Shown here in pieces: positions 8,982-17,081 of a DNA stretch of 64,000 bases (its first letter is position 1; each line of letters starts with the position of its first letter). This DNA comes from JAOPZW01 sp963803375. Its GTDB lineage: Bacteria; Actinomycetota; Thermoleophilia; Solirubrobacterales; Solirubrobacteraceae. The notes beneath the pieces are model-generated. The model was not told the origin of the DNA. It saw nothing but the letters and a program-made list of their open reading frames with translations, and ran no database searches. The position numbers were made by a program, and so were the translations under genes. Location of the stretch: positions 186,001 to 250,000 of the forward strand of contig CAWDMB010000016.1 in assembly GCA_963803375.1 (NCBI GenBank), in the 5' to 3' direction.

Positions 8982-10082
8982 ATGCGCGAGCTGCACTTCA
9001 TGCGTTCAGGACGGCTCGCATGGCACGAACGAGAGCCGCCGAGGATCGAGGACGAGCGCGACGCGATCGTTCGTCCGTTCCTCGCTGGTCGTTGTGACGG
9101 CGACACGCTGCCGATCCACCGCCCGGTCTCGCGGGCGCTGCAAGCCGGCATGGCGCTGCGTCTCGTCGATCCGGTCGTCGGGTGCATCTGCGGCAAGGTG
9201 CCCTTCAAGGGCCCGTTCGCGATCGGCCACGAGTGCGTCGCCCAGGTCGTTGCTGTCGGTCGCGAAGTCGAGGGCGTCGGGATCGGCCAGACCGTCGTCG
9301 TGCCGTGGGCGGTGTCGTGCGGGAACTGTCCGCGCTGCCGGCAAGGGATGACCTCGAAATGCGAGCGGACCAACGGCGGGCGCGAGCTTGCCGCCTTCGG
9401 CTTCGGTCCGGCGAGCGGCACCTGGGGCGGGATGATCGCCGACGAGCTGCGCGTGCCCTATGCCGATCACATGCTCGTGCCCGTGCCCGACGAGGTGCCG
9501 CCGGAGCGCGTCGCCGCCGGAGGCGACAACCTTGCCGATGCCTGGCGCAGCGTCGTGCCGACCCTCGCAGCACGTCCCGGCGGGCGCGTGCTCGTGATCG
9601 GCGGCGGCGCCAAGAGCATCGGGCTCTACGCCGCGGGCCTCGCCGCTCGGCACGGTGCGCAGGTCGTCGATTACGTCGATCGCGACGCCGCTCGGCAGGC
9701 GATCGCCGCCGAGCTCGGCGCGCGGACACCGTCCGTCCCCGAGGGCCGATACGACGTCGCCGTCGAGGCGACGTCGCGCGCGCCCGGGCTCCGCCGCGCG
9801 CTCCGCGCGCTCGCGCCCGGCGGCGTGTGCACCGCGGTCGGGTACTACCTGACGACCGGGACACGCCTGCCGCTGATGCGGATGTACGCGACCGACGCGA
9901 CGTTGCGGGTTGGCATCTCGCACGCGCGCGCGGTGTTGCCGGACCTCCTTGCGTTCGTCGCGCGGACAGGCTTCCCCGCCGAGCGTGTCACGACGCTCAC
10001 CGGCGCCTGGGATGACGCGCCGGTCGCGTACCTCGCTCGCACCACGAAGGTCGTCCTGCAACGCGAACCGCTTCCAGCATGA
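8982..10082 (+). CDS. zinc-dependent alcohol dehydrogenase (MDR family)
   Basis: Intact 366-residue MDR enzyme, distinct from the one at 4941. It shows the catalytic zinc region (GCICGKVPFKG, GHECVAQVVAVG), a full structural zinc lobe with cysteines spaced CGNCPRCRQGMTSKC, and a Rossmann motif VLVIGGGAKSIGLYA near residues 205-219. It is expected to interconvert an alcohol and a carbonyl with NAD(P); substrate unknown. The start at 8982 is ATG just after the paralogous remnant's stop. Its stop overlaps the ATG of the VOC-tautomerase gene (ATGA at 10079), indicating translational coupling. Confidence 0.85.
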   Translation: MRELHFMRSGRLAWHEREPPRIEDERDAIVRPFLAGRCDGDTLPIHRPVSRALQAGMALRLVDPVVGCICGKVPFKGPFAIGHECVAQVVAVGREVEGVGIGQTVVVPWAVSCGNCPRCRQGMTSKCERTNGGRELAAFGFGPASGTWGGMIADELRVPYADHMLVPVPDEVPPERVAAGGDNLADAWRSVVPTLAARPGGRVLVIGGGAKSIGLYAAGLAARHGAQVVDYVDRDAARQAIAAELGARTPSVPEGRYDVAVEATSRAPGLRRALRALAPGGVCTAVGYYLTTGTRLPLMRMYATDATLRVGISHARAVLPDLLAFVARTGFPAERVTTLTGAWDDAPVAYLARTTKVVLQREPLPA

Positions 10083-10680
10083 TCAGCCTCCACCGCGCCC
10101 ACCTGATGGCCTCCGACCTCGGCGCCACGATCGCGTTCTGGTGCGACGGGTTCGGCGGCGAGGTCGTCCACGACGTCGACTTCGCCGGAGCGCGCAACGT
10201 CTTCCTGCGCGTCGGCGGCGGGGGCGTCCACCTCTACGACCAGCGGCCAAGGACCAGCGGCCGAGGCACCGTCCACCACCTCGGGGTACTCACCGACGAG
10301 CTCGAGGACGTCGTCGAGCGCCTGCGCGCGCTCGGCCACTCGGTGACCGACATCCGCCGCGGGCCCGCCGCGGCCTACGCGATGGCCGAAGGCCCGGACA
10401 GCCTGCTCGTCGAGATCTTCCAGCCGGACCTGTCCACCGTGCTCTCGGTGACCGTGCCGGGCGGCGCCATGAGCGACCGCCGCAAGGCCGGCCTCGTCGA
10501 GGAGGCGGCCAAGCTCGTTCTCGACGCCGAGGGCGGTGACGGCGACCAGCAGCGCGTGTGGGTGCACATCCACGACATCCCCGACGGCAAGTGGGGCGCC
10601 GTCGGCCAGATCATCCAGTTCGCCCACTGCGCGAGGCCGCCAAGAAGGCGCACGAGGCCGCAACTGCCGAAACGGCCTAG
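10079..10680 (+). pseudogene. VOC (glyoxalase-like)-tautomerase fusion, frame broken near its end
   Basis: The first ~116 residues form a VOC/glyoxalase-like domain (SLHRAHLMASDLGATIAFW; VHHLGVLTDELEDVVERL; LLVEIFQP). The frame then runs without a stop into a tautomerase-superfamily-like domain (LSVTVPGGAMSDRRKAGLVEE; RVWVHIHDIPDGKWG) that lacks its free N-terminal proline. Near 10625 one base appears to be missing: the other frame continues LREAAKKAHEAATAETA to TAG 10678-10680. Both domains are otherwise well kept. Either a deletion fused two neighbouring genes and later lost frame, or an assembly error hides an intact fusion. The catalytic Pro1 of a normal tautomerase would be unavailable in a fusion, so that half may be inactive. 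Confidence 0.6.
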
Positions 10681-10880
10681 GCAGGCGGCCGTGCCTCGAC
10701 AACCAATCGTGGTGCGCCAAGTAGCGAGCCGCCAGTGCCCGCGCCCCATTCGCCGCAGTTCCCTGGAATTGCGGTCGTTCAGCCGTGCCGGGCCCAAATT
10801 CGGCCCCGCCAGGCCCAGTGCGCGGAATCTCTCCAGCGCACAGGAAAGGAGAGATCCAGGCGCAGTCGGGCATTTCGAGC

Positions 10881-10925
10881 GATGGCGAGACCCGGACTCG
10901 AACCGGGGACACCACGATTTTCAGT
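10881..10925. other. attL: 45-bp tRNA-Phe 3'-end duplicate
   Basis: Identical to 20151-20195. It covers two bases beyond the tRNA 3' end, the T arm, variable loop and anticodon stem-loop as far as the anticodon region, then diverges. It lacks the acceptor 5' side and D arm, so it is an attachment-site scar rather than a tRNA gene. Confidence 0.9.
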
Positions 10926-11316
10926 GGTCCCAAGAGCTCGCCGGGCGCGTGGCGAGGGGACTGAATCGCTGGTTCTGTGCCGGTTTGCAGGTGACGGTTC
11001 GGTGGCTCGTAGGCGGGGACGCGTTCCGCTCGGGACGCCTCGGGGACGCCCCTCGTCGGCCTCTTGGTCGTCGCCGTCGTTGTGGTTGAGCTCTGCTCGG
11101 CAGGGTCCGGGTCACCGGACCTACGCTGCCCATCAGCGGAGCCGTCGCGGTTCCGTCAAGGGCGGCCTGACAGGGCCGAGCGCAGCGAGCCGCCAAGCGG
11201 CGTCCTTGACGGGTTCGCGGGGCGGAGCTAGCCGTGGTGCGGTCGAGCCTTGCATCACTGTCGGCCTGGAGGTCCCAGAGGAGCGGCGTAGCGAGCGGCG
11301 AATCGGGTGTCGGGCC
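10926..11316. other. left-end non-coding leader of the element
   Basis: These 391 bases between attL and the protease start hold no gene I can support. They contain one notable inverted repeat (11153-11212) and purine-rich GGAGG-type bases shortly before the protease ATG. The frame that runs through the att site into the protease gene is an accident of the tRNA sequence. Confidence 0.5.
11153..11212. repeat. inverted repeat upstream of the protease gene
   Basis: CCGTCAAGG (11153-11161) pairs with CCTTGACGG (11204-11212) around a 42-base loop, with further imperfect pairing outside (CGCGGTT against GTTCGCG). The ten bases CCTTGACGGG recur at 16727-16736 in the repressor control region, so this may be a regulatory or element-specific site. 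Confidence 0.4.
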
Positions 11317-12126
11317 ATGGACTTTCGAAACGCGATCGACCGGATCCGACGTTCCGTGGTGCAGATAACCCTGACGGCGACGGGGCTATCGGAGAGCGCA
11401 GTTGCGCAGCTCGGAGGCCACGGACAAGTGTTCAGCCGGCCAATCGGCACGGGATTCATCGTCGGACCGACGGGTGTCGTAGTCACGGCGAAGCACGTGG
11501 TTGACGCCATCCCGCAGTGGGAGGATCGCTGCCGAACTCTCGGCGCGACGTTCGTGCACACCGGCATCGGGATACCGCATCTGATGCCTGGCGGTCGGCG
11601 GGGAGGCTTCACGGTCGCAACAGTCGACGTCGTTGCGACCGACAACGTCCATGATCTCGCGGTTCTGTCGCCGAGAAAGAATCCAGTGGCCGGCGAGGTC
11701 TACGCGACGCTCGGGAGCGGACGCGTACCAGTCGTCTGTAGTCCTGCGGCGCTGGACACGAACCGACCTGCCGACGGTCTCGGTGTGGCGTGTTCTGGGT
11801 ACCCGCTCATGAGCTTCGTGCTCATTACGAACGCAGGCATAGTGGCGTCGTCCTGGTCGGTCGATCTTGAGCAGCTTCCCTCTACGACGCCCGAGAATCT
11901 CCCTGACGTCTATCTCGCCGATATGCAGATCAACGGGGGCAACAGCGGCGGCCCCGTCTACTCTGCTACCGACAGCCGTGTGATCGGCGTCGCGGTGGCA
12001 TCGCGGCTGGCGTACCGCGCCAGTGCAATCCCGGATCTCGTCGAAGACGCCGGCCTCGCTGTGGTCGTGCCGAGTCGGTACGTCGGGGAACTGCTCGACG
12101 CGCACGGCGTCGAATGGCACGACTGA
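11317..12126 (+). CDS. cytoplasmic trypsin-like serine protease
   Basis: A 269-residue chymotrypsin-fold peptidase with the full catalytic triad visible: His60 in VVTAKHVV, Asp113 in NVHDLAVL and Ser210 in NGGNSGGP. No signal peptide, transmembrane segment or PDZ domain is present, so it should act in the cytosol, unlike secreted trypsins or DegP. ATG 11317 is chosen because upstream in-frame sequence derives from the att site. The TPR/PIN-like gene begins 24 bases after the stop on the same strand, implying one transcript. Stand-alone cytosolic trypsin-like peptidases beside large repeat proteins are a theme of predicted bacterial conflict systems; here the pair is also cargo of a mobile element. 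Target unknown. Confidence 0.85.
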   Translation: MDFRNAIDRIRRSVVQITLTATGLSESAVAQLGGHGQVFSRPIGTGFIVGPTGVVVTAKHVVDAIPQWEDRCRTLGATFVHTGIGIPHLMPGGRRGGFTVATVDVVATDNVHDLAVLSPRKNPVAGEVYATLGSGRVPVVCSPAALDTNRPADGLGVACSGYPLMSFVLITNAGIVASSWSVDLEQLPSTTPENLPDVYLADMQINGGNSGGPVYSATDSRVIGVAVASRLAYRASAIPDLVEDAGLAVVVPSRYVGELLDAHGVEWHD

Positions 12127-12150
12127 GTCGTCGCGTCTGAGCTGCGCTCG

Positions 12151-15100
12151 GTGGTGGCGTCTTCATCGCGGCCCGAGCCGACACAGCCGCCGACCCGCGT
12201 CGTGGACGCTCGACCCGTGACTCAGGCGCCGGCGAGGACGGCCGCCCGCGGCCGCTCGCAGCCGGCGCGGCGGCGGCCGGAGGCCGCCGCCCTTGATGCG
12301 CAGCATCCCTACGTGCTGCTCTACGCGGCTGCGCGGGAGGACGATGTCGAGCGTCAACTGGCCCTTATCGACGCCGTCATCGTCGTCACGGAGGGGCAGA
12401 TCGCGCGAAAGGAAATTCAGCGTGCGATCACACTACTCGGCCTCCAGCGTTTCGCCGAGGCACAAGCCGCGGCAGAAGCGAGCCGCGTTGCCAGCCCACA
12501 TGGCGGTTGGGAGGAGGTTGCGACCTTGGCGACAATTCTGCGTGCTCACGCTCGTCTACCAGCTCGCGACCGCGACGACCGTCCGTTGATCGCGGCGGTG
12601 GAGTACCAGCGCTCACTGGCCGATCAGGCGGTAGAGATTGGGCGCGCGGCGGTAGCGCGAGTCGCCGCCGGGCGTGCCGCGCTCGGGAGTTCCGTGCTCG
12701 GCGACGTCGATGCAACGAAGTCGCTGATCGATCGCGTGCTCGACATGGACGAGACGTCCGAGGGCTTCGATCTCGAGGCGCGGCAAGCCGCGCTTGAGGC
12801 GGCGGTTAGCGTCTCGGATATTGACCGCGCTCGGCGTCTACTCGACGAGGATGGATCGACGGTCGAGGGTCGCTTGACCAGGGCGTCGGTCGAGGTCCTG
12901 GCGGGCGGGGACCTCGTGGCCGCGGCGGTCGAACTCGAAGAGCTGATCCGCGAAATCACGGTCGATGAGCAGCGGACGCAGGCGATCCAATTGCGCCTGC
13001 TCGCCGCAAGCGATCCTCGTGTCCCGTTCGACCCGAGCATGGCGGACGGTCTGGCGTCAGGAGAGCGCGAGCTCGCGCATACCGTTGCCGCTCGTGCCCT
13101 CGCCGAGGGCCGGTATGAGCAAGCGCGCGCGGCCGTCGCCGCGTTCGACGACATCGCGAGCTTAGCGTTGCGGAGGGAAATCGCCGAGGGCGATAACAGG
13201 CTGGGCGAGGCTATCGCGCTCCAAGATGCTCTGACGCGGCGGCACCGCACCGTACCCAACATGCTCAGGCTCATCAGGTTGCGGGGGCGCGCCAGCGACT
13301 ATACGGGCGCGATCCGCGATGCACTTCGGCTCGCGACGGACGAGCGCAAGCTGCCAGCTGCTAGAGACACCGCCTACGGGCTTGCCGCGCAGGCGGCCAT
13401 AGATGGTGGTGAGTGGGAGGAGCTCGAGGACATCGCGGACCGGTGGGCGGACTTTCGACCCGAGCGAACCGATCCGGTGTGGGCAGAGGTGTTCGCGCTT
13501 GCACGCCAGCGACGGCATGGCGACGGGCTCGCGCGAGCGCGTTCTGAGGGTCTGACACCAACGGCGGAGGCCAACCGCCATCTGCTGTGGGCCGAGCTGC
13601 TGGCGTTCGGCGTCGATGACGTAACCGAGCGGCTGCGGTCGTTGATGGAGCTCTCGGACCGCTTCGATCGTCCCTACGACCTCGAGCGGGCGTTCGTGAG
13701 CGCGGTCCTGACGGCGCCGGAAAGCGATCGTCCTGACGATCCGGAGGTCGTAGCTCGCTTCCAGGACGCGATCGGCCACTTCGAAGAGCGTTATCCCGGT
13801 GCAGGCGCGGTGAAAGCGATCGCGATCCCCGAAGACGCTGACGGGGCGGCGATCATCGACCTCCTTGCCGCGGCGCAGCCGGAGCAGACCGAGGAGCAGG
13901 CCAATATCCGCCAGGACGCGATCGACGGTGTCCGGCAGGGGCGCACGCCGATCGCATTCCTCGCTGGGATCGTTGGGCGGACGACCGCAGAAACCGTCGT
14001 CCGCAACGGCGCGTCGCCGCTGGCGATCTTCGATCAGGCCACGCACGATGAGGAAGTGGCGGCGGCTGAGCGAGCCCTCGAGGCGGCGGCCGCGAGCTGG
14101 GATGAGACGGCGTGCATCACGATCGCTGAGCTCGCCAACGGCCATGGGAGTCAACTGCGAGCCCTGATCCCGGGATCGCGCATCGGTCAGACGGTGCACG
14201 ACCTGCTAGTCGACGCTCCGCGGCAGCGCGCCGGCGGCGAGCACGTCGCGACGCTCCAGATCGACCCTGACGGGATGCCGCGGATTTATGAGGAGAACCC
14301 GGCGACCGTTGCACGCGTGCGGGATCTCGACGAAGCCGCGGCGGGAGTGGCGAAGGCACTAACGGCGACGAACGACCGCGGCTCCGCCGAGGATCAACTC
14401 GCCGCGATGGTCGTCGCCGGCCAACGCCCGACGAGCCTGTCTGCCGTCGCGAGCGCGATGTTCGTCGCCCGGGAGAACGATCTCCCGTTGTACAGCGACG
14501 ATCGCGCGCTTCGGGCCTACGCCCGCGCTTTCGGACTAGCGTCTTTCGGGACACTTGCGCTGCTGGACGCCGCGCAGCGCCGAAGGCTGCTCGACACTGA
14601 AATCGCGCACACGATGCTGCTAAGCGTGATCGACCTTGGCGTCTGGAGTTGCGCGTTCGACCCCGACAACTACGTCGACGCAGCGCGTCGCCGCGGGTTC
14701 GAGCTCGAAAGCTGCCTCCGGCCCTTGCTCGCCGACGAGGCAATTCTGAGCGTCGATCTCCGGCTGCCACACAACGCGGAACTGCTCGCCACTGTCGCTG
14801 CAGAGGCGTCCGAGCGACTTGGCGCATGGGCGGGTGCGATCGTCGACAGCTATCGCCAACTGCGGCAGATCGACCCGATCGTGTCGACGTCTCTTCTCGT
14901 CGCCGCGCTCTTGAATCCAGACGCGACCGATATCCCAGACGAGCGGCGCGCGGCGGTAGCGGCGGTCATTGCAGCTCTCCGCCTAGTTGATGGCGTCGAC
15001 GCCTCGCGGCACGACGCAGATCCGCTCATCGCAGGAATCGGGCGATGGCTCGCAGTCATCGACGGAGACGCCGCCCGCAAGAGCGCCCTAGAGCACCTCC

Positions 15101-15165
15101 TCGGACAGCTCAACGCCGACTTGGCCGATTCCGTCCGCGAGCGCTTCGACGTGCCTGGTCCTTAG
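12151..15165 (+). CDS. 1004-residue helical-repeat protein with PIN-like C-terminal region
   Basis: A large, almost wholly helical cytosolic protein without signal or membrane segments. After a disordered Pro/Arg-rich N-terminus (about 1-50), residues 60-620 consist of TPR-like helix pairs (for example ALAEGRYEQARAAVAAFDDI). Residues ~645-800 resemble a PIN nuclease domain: a strand after Asp651 and the typical closing motif LPLYSDDRALR (Asp783, Asp784) with GLASFGTLALLDA. The last 200 residues are further helices. PIN domains are metal-dependent RNases with clustered acidic residues. TPR-PIN fusions are known from predicted conflict systems; the exact family is inferred. It starts at GTG 12151, 24 bases after the protease. 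I suggest the protease cleaves or is sensed by this protein. Confidence 0.65.
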   Translation: MVASSSRPEPTQPPTRVVDARPVTQAPARTAARGRSQPARRRPEAAALDAQHPYVLLYAAAREDDVERQLALIDAVIVVTEGQIARKEIQRAITLLGLQRFAEAQAAAEASRVASPHGGWEEVATLATILRAHARLPARDRDDRPLIAAVEYQRSLADQAVEIGRAAVARVAAGRAALGSSVLGDVDATKSLIDRVLDMDETSEGFDLEARQAALEAAVSVSDIDRARRLLDEDGSTVEGRLTRASVEVLAGGDLVAAAVELEELIREITVDEQRTQAIQLRLLAASDPRVPFDPSMADGLASGERELAHTVAARALAEGRYEQARAAVAAFDDIASLALRREIAEGDNRLGEAIALQDALTRRHRTVPNMLRLIRLRGRASDYTGAIRDALRLATDERKLPAARDTAYGLAAQAAIDGGEWEELEDIADRWADFRPERTDPVWAEVFALARQRRHGDGLARARSEGLTPTAEANRHLLWAELLAFGVDDVTERLRSLMELSDRFDRPYDLERAFVSAVLTAPESDRPDDPEVVARFQDAIGHFEERYPGAGAVKAIAIPEDADGAAIIDLLAAAQPEQTEEQANIRQDAIDGVRQGRTPIAFLAGIVGRTTAETVVRNGASPLAIFDQATHDEEVAAAERALEAAAASWDETACITIAELANGHGSQLRALIPGSRIGQTVHDLLVDAPRQRAGGEHVATLQIDPDGMPRIYEENPATVARVRDLDEAAAGVAKALTATNDRGSAEDQLAAMVVAGQRPTSLSAVASAMFVARENDLPLYSDDRALRAYARAFGLASFGTLALLDAAQRRRLLDTEIAHTMLLSVIDLGVWSCAFDPDNYVDAARRRGFELESCLRPLLADEAILSVDLRLPHNAELLATVAAEASERLGAWAGAIVDSYRQLRQIDPIVSTSLLVAALLNPDATDIPDERRAAVAAVIAALRLVDGVDASRHDADPLIAGIGRWLAVIDGDAARKSALEHLLGQLNADLADSVRERFDVPGP

Positions 15166-15279
15166 CTTAGAACGGCAGCCGCATCCGCTACCCGTCAGCA
15201 GACCGAACTCGATGCAGCCGAGAGCGCCGGCTCCGCTCGCGGCCCACGCAGATCGCGCTCGTCCCTACGCCTGACGTCC

Positions 15280-15561
15280 ATGTTTGAGGCGACGAACGCA
15301 ACGCGGATCGCTATCGAGTGTCTAACGCTGTGGATGGAGCCGGGCGAGGATGCGCGACGGAACGCGGCCGAGCACATCGCCAAGCTTGAGCACGACCGTG
15401 AGGGGCCAGGGCCAGGCGCCGCGGCGATTATCGTAGGCTTGCTCAATCTGAGCATGCTCCTCGTGTTGCGGCTCGCCAAAGAACAGGGGGCCGAGGACAT
15501 CGCGAAGCGTGCCGGGGAGATCTTGCGGGAGTTGTCGCCGCAGCTTCCCGAACACGACTAG
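15280..15561 (+). CDS. small helical protein of unknown function
   Basis: A 93-residue protein predicted to be all helix, with an apolar middle segment (AAAIIVGLLNLSMLLVLRLA) that could be a buried helix or a single membrane span, and a charged C-terminus. It lies 115 bases after the TPR/PIN-like gene on the same strand and before the leftward cutA gene, so it is probably the third gene of the protease cargo. No family recognised. It could be a regulator or inhibitor of the protease-nuclease pair, but nothing in the sequence proves that. Confidence 0.55.
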   Translation: MFEATNATRIAIECLTLWMEPGEDARRNAAEHIAKLEHDREGPGPGAAAIIVGLLNLSMLLVLRLAKEQGAEDIAKRAGEILRELSPQLPEHD

Positions 15562-15726
15562 CTTCCGCGCACTAGCGCGTAGGACCCGGAGTGGTGGGGA
15601 CGGGACCAGCGCGGAAGCGGACACCGCGCTGCCGTGCGACGCGGTGTGCGATGCGTGTCCGCCCCGACCGCTCGTCTCTTGCGCGACAGTCCGCGCTATC
15701 GCTCCGCCGTAGTCGGCCTTCGGTCC

Positions 15727-16086
15727 TTACCCGGCGTCGACTGTCGCGTCGCCGTCGCGCGTCTCGGCTTCGATCCAGGCGAAGTAGTCGGTGTTGCCGG
15801 CGACGAGGGGGATCGCGGTGACGTTGGGGACGTCGTAGGGGTGGCGGTCCTTGACGAACGCGACGACCTGGTCGGCGAGGTCGAGGCGGGTGTGCATGTG
15901 CATGCGCTTCTCGGGTTCGACTTCGACGGCGCCTTGCCAGCGGTAGGTGCTGGTCACGGGGGTGTCGAGGATGTTGGCGCAGGCGATCAGGCGCGCGTCG
16001 ACGAGTTCGCGGGCGATGCGGTCGAGCGTGTCGTCGGTAGGGCCGGTGACGATGATCTCGCAGGCCTGGGGCGTGTCGCGGCTCAT
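15727..16086 (-). CDS. cutA: CutA1-like divalent cation tolerance protein
   Basis: A 119-residue protein with the small CutA trimeric fold: the first strand near VTGPTDDTLDRIARELVDA, then LIACANILDTPVTSTYRWQG, the central strand with HMHTRLDL, and the conserved HPYDVPNVTAIPLVAGNTDY loop. CutA1 forms trimers related to PII proteins and was named for copper tolerance, though its actual role is unsettled. Its ATG overlaps the stop of the upstream XRE gene (ATGA at 16083-16086), so repressor and CutA are translationally coupled. Finding it inside an integrated element is unusual. Confidence 0.9.
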   Translation of the reverse strand: MSRDTPQACEIIVTGPTDDTLDRIARELVDARLIACANILDTPVTSTYRWQGAVEVEPEKRMHMHTRLDLADQVVAFVKDRHPYDVPNVTAIPLVAGNTDYFAWIEAETRDGDATVDAG

Positions 16087-16700
16087 GGCGTCTCCTGTTG
16101 GATCAGGCGTTCGCGGTTATCGAAGATGCGCAGCAGTTCGTCGTGGTTGCGCGCGAGGGCTGCGGCGCCGGTGATGAGCGGGCCGTCGTAGCTGGTGCCG
16201 ACCCAGCGGCCGATCGCGTGCTCGCCCTGGGTGTGCAGGACGAAGAACATCGTGCCCTTGGAGCGCACGTTCTCGTCGGTCGCGACGTACCAGCCCATGA
16301 GCGTGTCTGAGCCCCACAAGCGCAGCTCGCCGCGCCAGAGGTAGTCGCCGGTGTGCTCCCGCTCTGCGGGCGCGAGCGCCTTGATCTGCATGGTCGCGCC
16401 GGTCTGCTGGATCGCGACTGGCTGCGTGGTGATCGTCTCGACGCCGTCGATGTAGGTCTGCCACGCGGCCCACCACTCGCCGGTTAGCTGCGGGATCGTG
16501 GAGGTCTCGCCGGCTAGCTCGCCGATCGTGATGCCGAGCGCGTTCGCGAGCCGGACTGCGACGCCGATCGCCGGCTGCTGCTCGTCGCTCTCGTAGCGGC
16601 GGATCTGGCGGAGGTTGATGTCAGCGGCCTTCGCCAGCTCGGTCTGCGACATGCCGAGCTCGGCCCGCCGTTGCTTGATGGTGGCGCCGATGTTGACCAC
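16083..16700 (-). CDS. XRE-family repressor with C-terminal sensor-like domain
   Basis: The N-terminal ~65 residues are a Cro/cI helix-turn-helix (IKQRRAELGMSQTELAKAAD then LRQIRRYESDEQQPA). Residues ~90-205 form a second globular domain rich in Trp and strands (RGELRLWGSDTLMGWYVAT; GRWVGTSYDGP), probably a ligand- or partner-binding module. It is likely the element's master repressor, placed divergently from the rep-xis-int operon. GTG 16700 lies only seven bases from a near-consensus -10 (TATACT), suggesting a leaderless mRNA as in many phage-type repressors. CutA follows in the same operon. Confidence 0.85.
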   Translation of the reverse strand: MVNIGATIKQRRAELGMSQTELAKAADINLRQIRRYESDEQQPAIGVAVRLANALGITIGELAGETSTIPQLTGEWWAAWQTYIDGVETITTQPVAIQQTGATMQIKALAPAEREHTGDYLWRGELRLWGSDTLMGWYVATDENVRSKGTMFFVLHTQGEHAIGRWVGTSYDGPLITGAAALARNHDELLRIFDNRERLIQQETP

Positions 16701-16833
16701 GCTGGTCAGTATAGGGACTCATTAGGCCTTGACGGGGCCTGAAAGACCGCGTACCGTCCGAGTGGACCTATACGACCTCTACTGACCTAGACCAACTCGG
16801 CTCGGGTCGCGAACGACGGGACGGAGGCTCCCA
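16701..16833. promoter_or_regulatory. divergent control region with repressor operator candidates
   Basis: For the leftward repressor, TATACT (16713-16708 on the minus strand) sits seven bases before the GTG start. Rightward, TTGACG (16729-16734), 17 bases, then TACCGT (16752-16757) makes a credible sigma-70 promoter for the rep operon. The octamer GGTCAGTA (16704-16711) is repeated inverted as TACTGACC (16780-16787), and GTATAGG (16709-16715) as CCTATAC (16767-16773). These paired sites flank both promoters and are the natural operator candidates for the XRE protein. Confidence 0.6.
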
Positions 16834-17073
16834 ATGGCGGTCCTGGACTGTGCGGTCGATCTCGAAGCTCCGGAGCGGATCGTTGACAAGCCGCTGCGCT
16901 GGAATTTCGCGCGCGTGTGCCTGTGGTGCGGCGTTCGAGAATGCGAGTCGCCGCGCTGCATCGCGCTGCACGGACGGTCTCAATGGGCGGTCTGCGATCG
17001 CTGCGACGGCGACGAGGCCGGCGACTGCGGCTGCGTTCATGGCGTGATCGAGATGGCCCCGGGAGACGGCTGA
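16834..17073 (+). CDS. small cysteine-rich protein preceding Rep
   Basis: A 79-residue protein with about nine cysteines arranged in CxxC-like pairs (CLWCG, CDRCDG, CGC), probably a zinc-binding domain. It lies at the head of the rightward element operon; its stop is 8 bases before the Rep start, with Rep's AAAGGA ribosome site overlapping it. It could be a DNA-binding accessory to replication or a transcription factor; no family recognised. Third-position composition matches the following Rep gene. Confidence 0.6.
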   Translation: MAVLDCAVDLEAPERIVDKPLRWNFARVCLWCGVRECESPRCIALHGRSQWAVCDRCDGDEAGDCGCVHGVIEMAPGDG

Positions 17074-17081
17074 AAGGAACG

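Noticed and set aside
10881..10925. A second tRNA-Phe gene
   Set aside because: Only the 3' half is present; no acceptor 5' strand or D arm precedes or follows.
10735..11316. Long N-terminal extension of the protease frame through the att site
   Set aside because: The ...ARPGLEPGTPRF... translation is the well-known accidental reading of a tRNA 3' end; the protease fold starts at ATG 11317.
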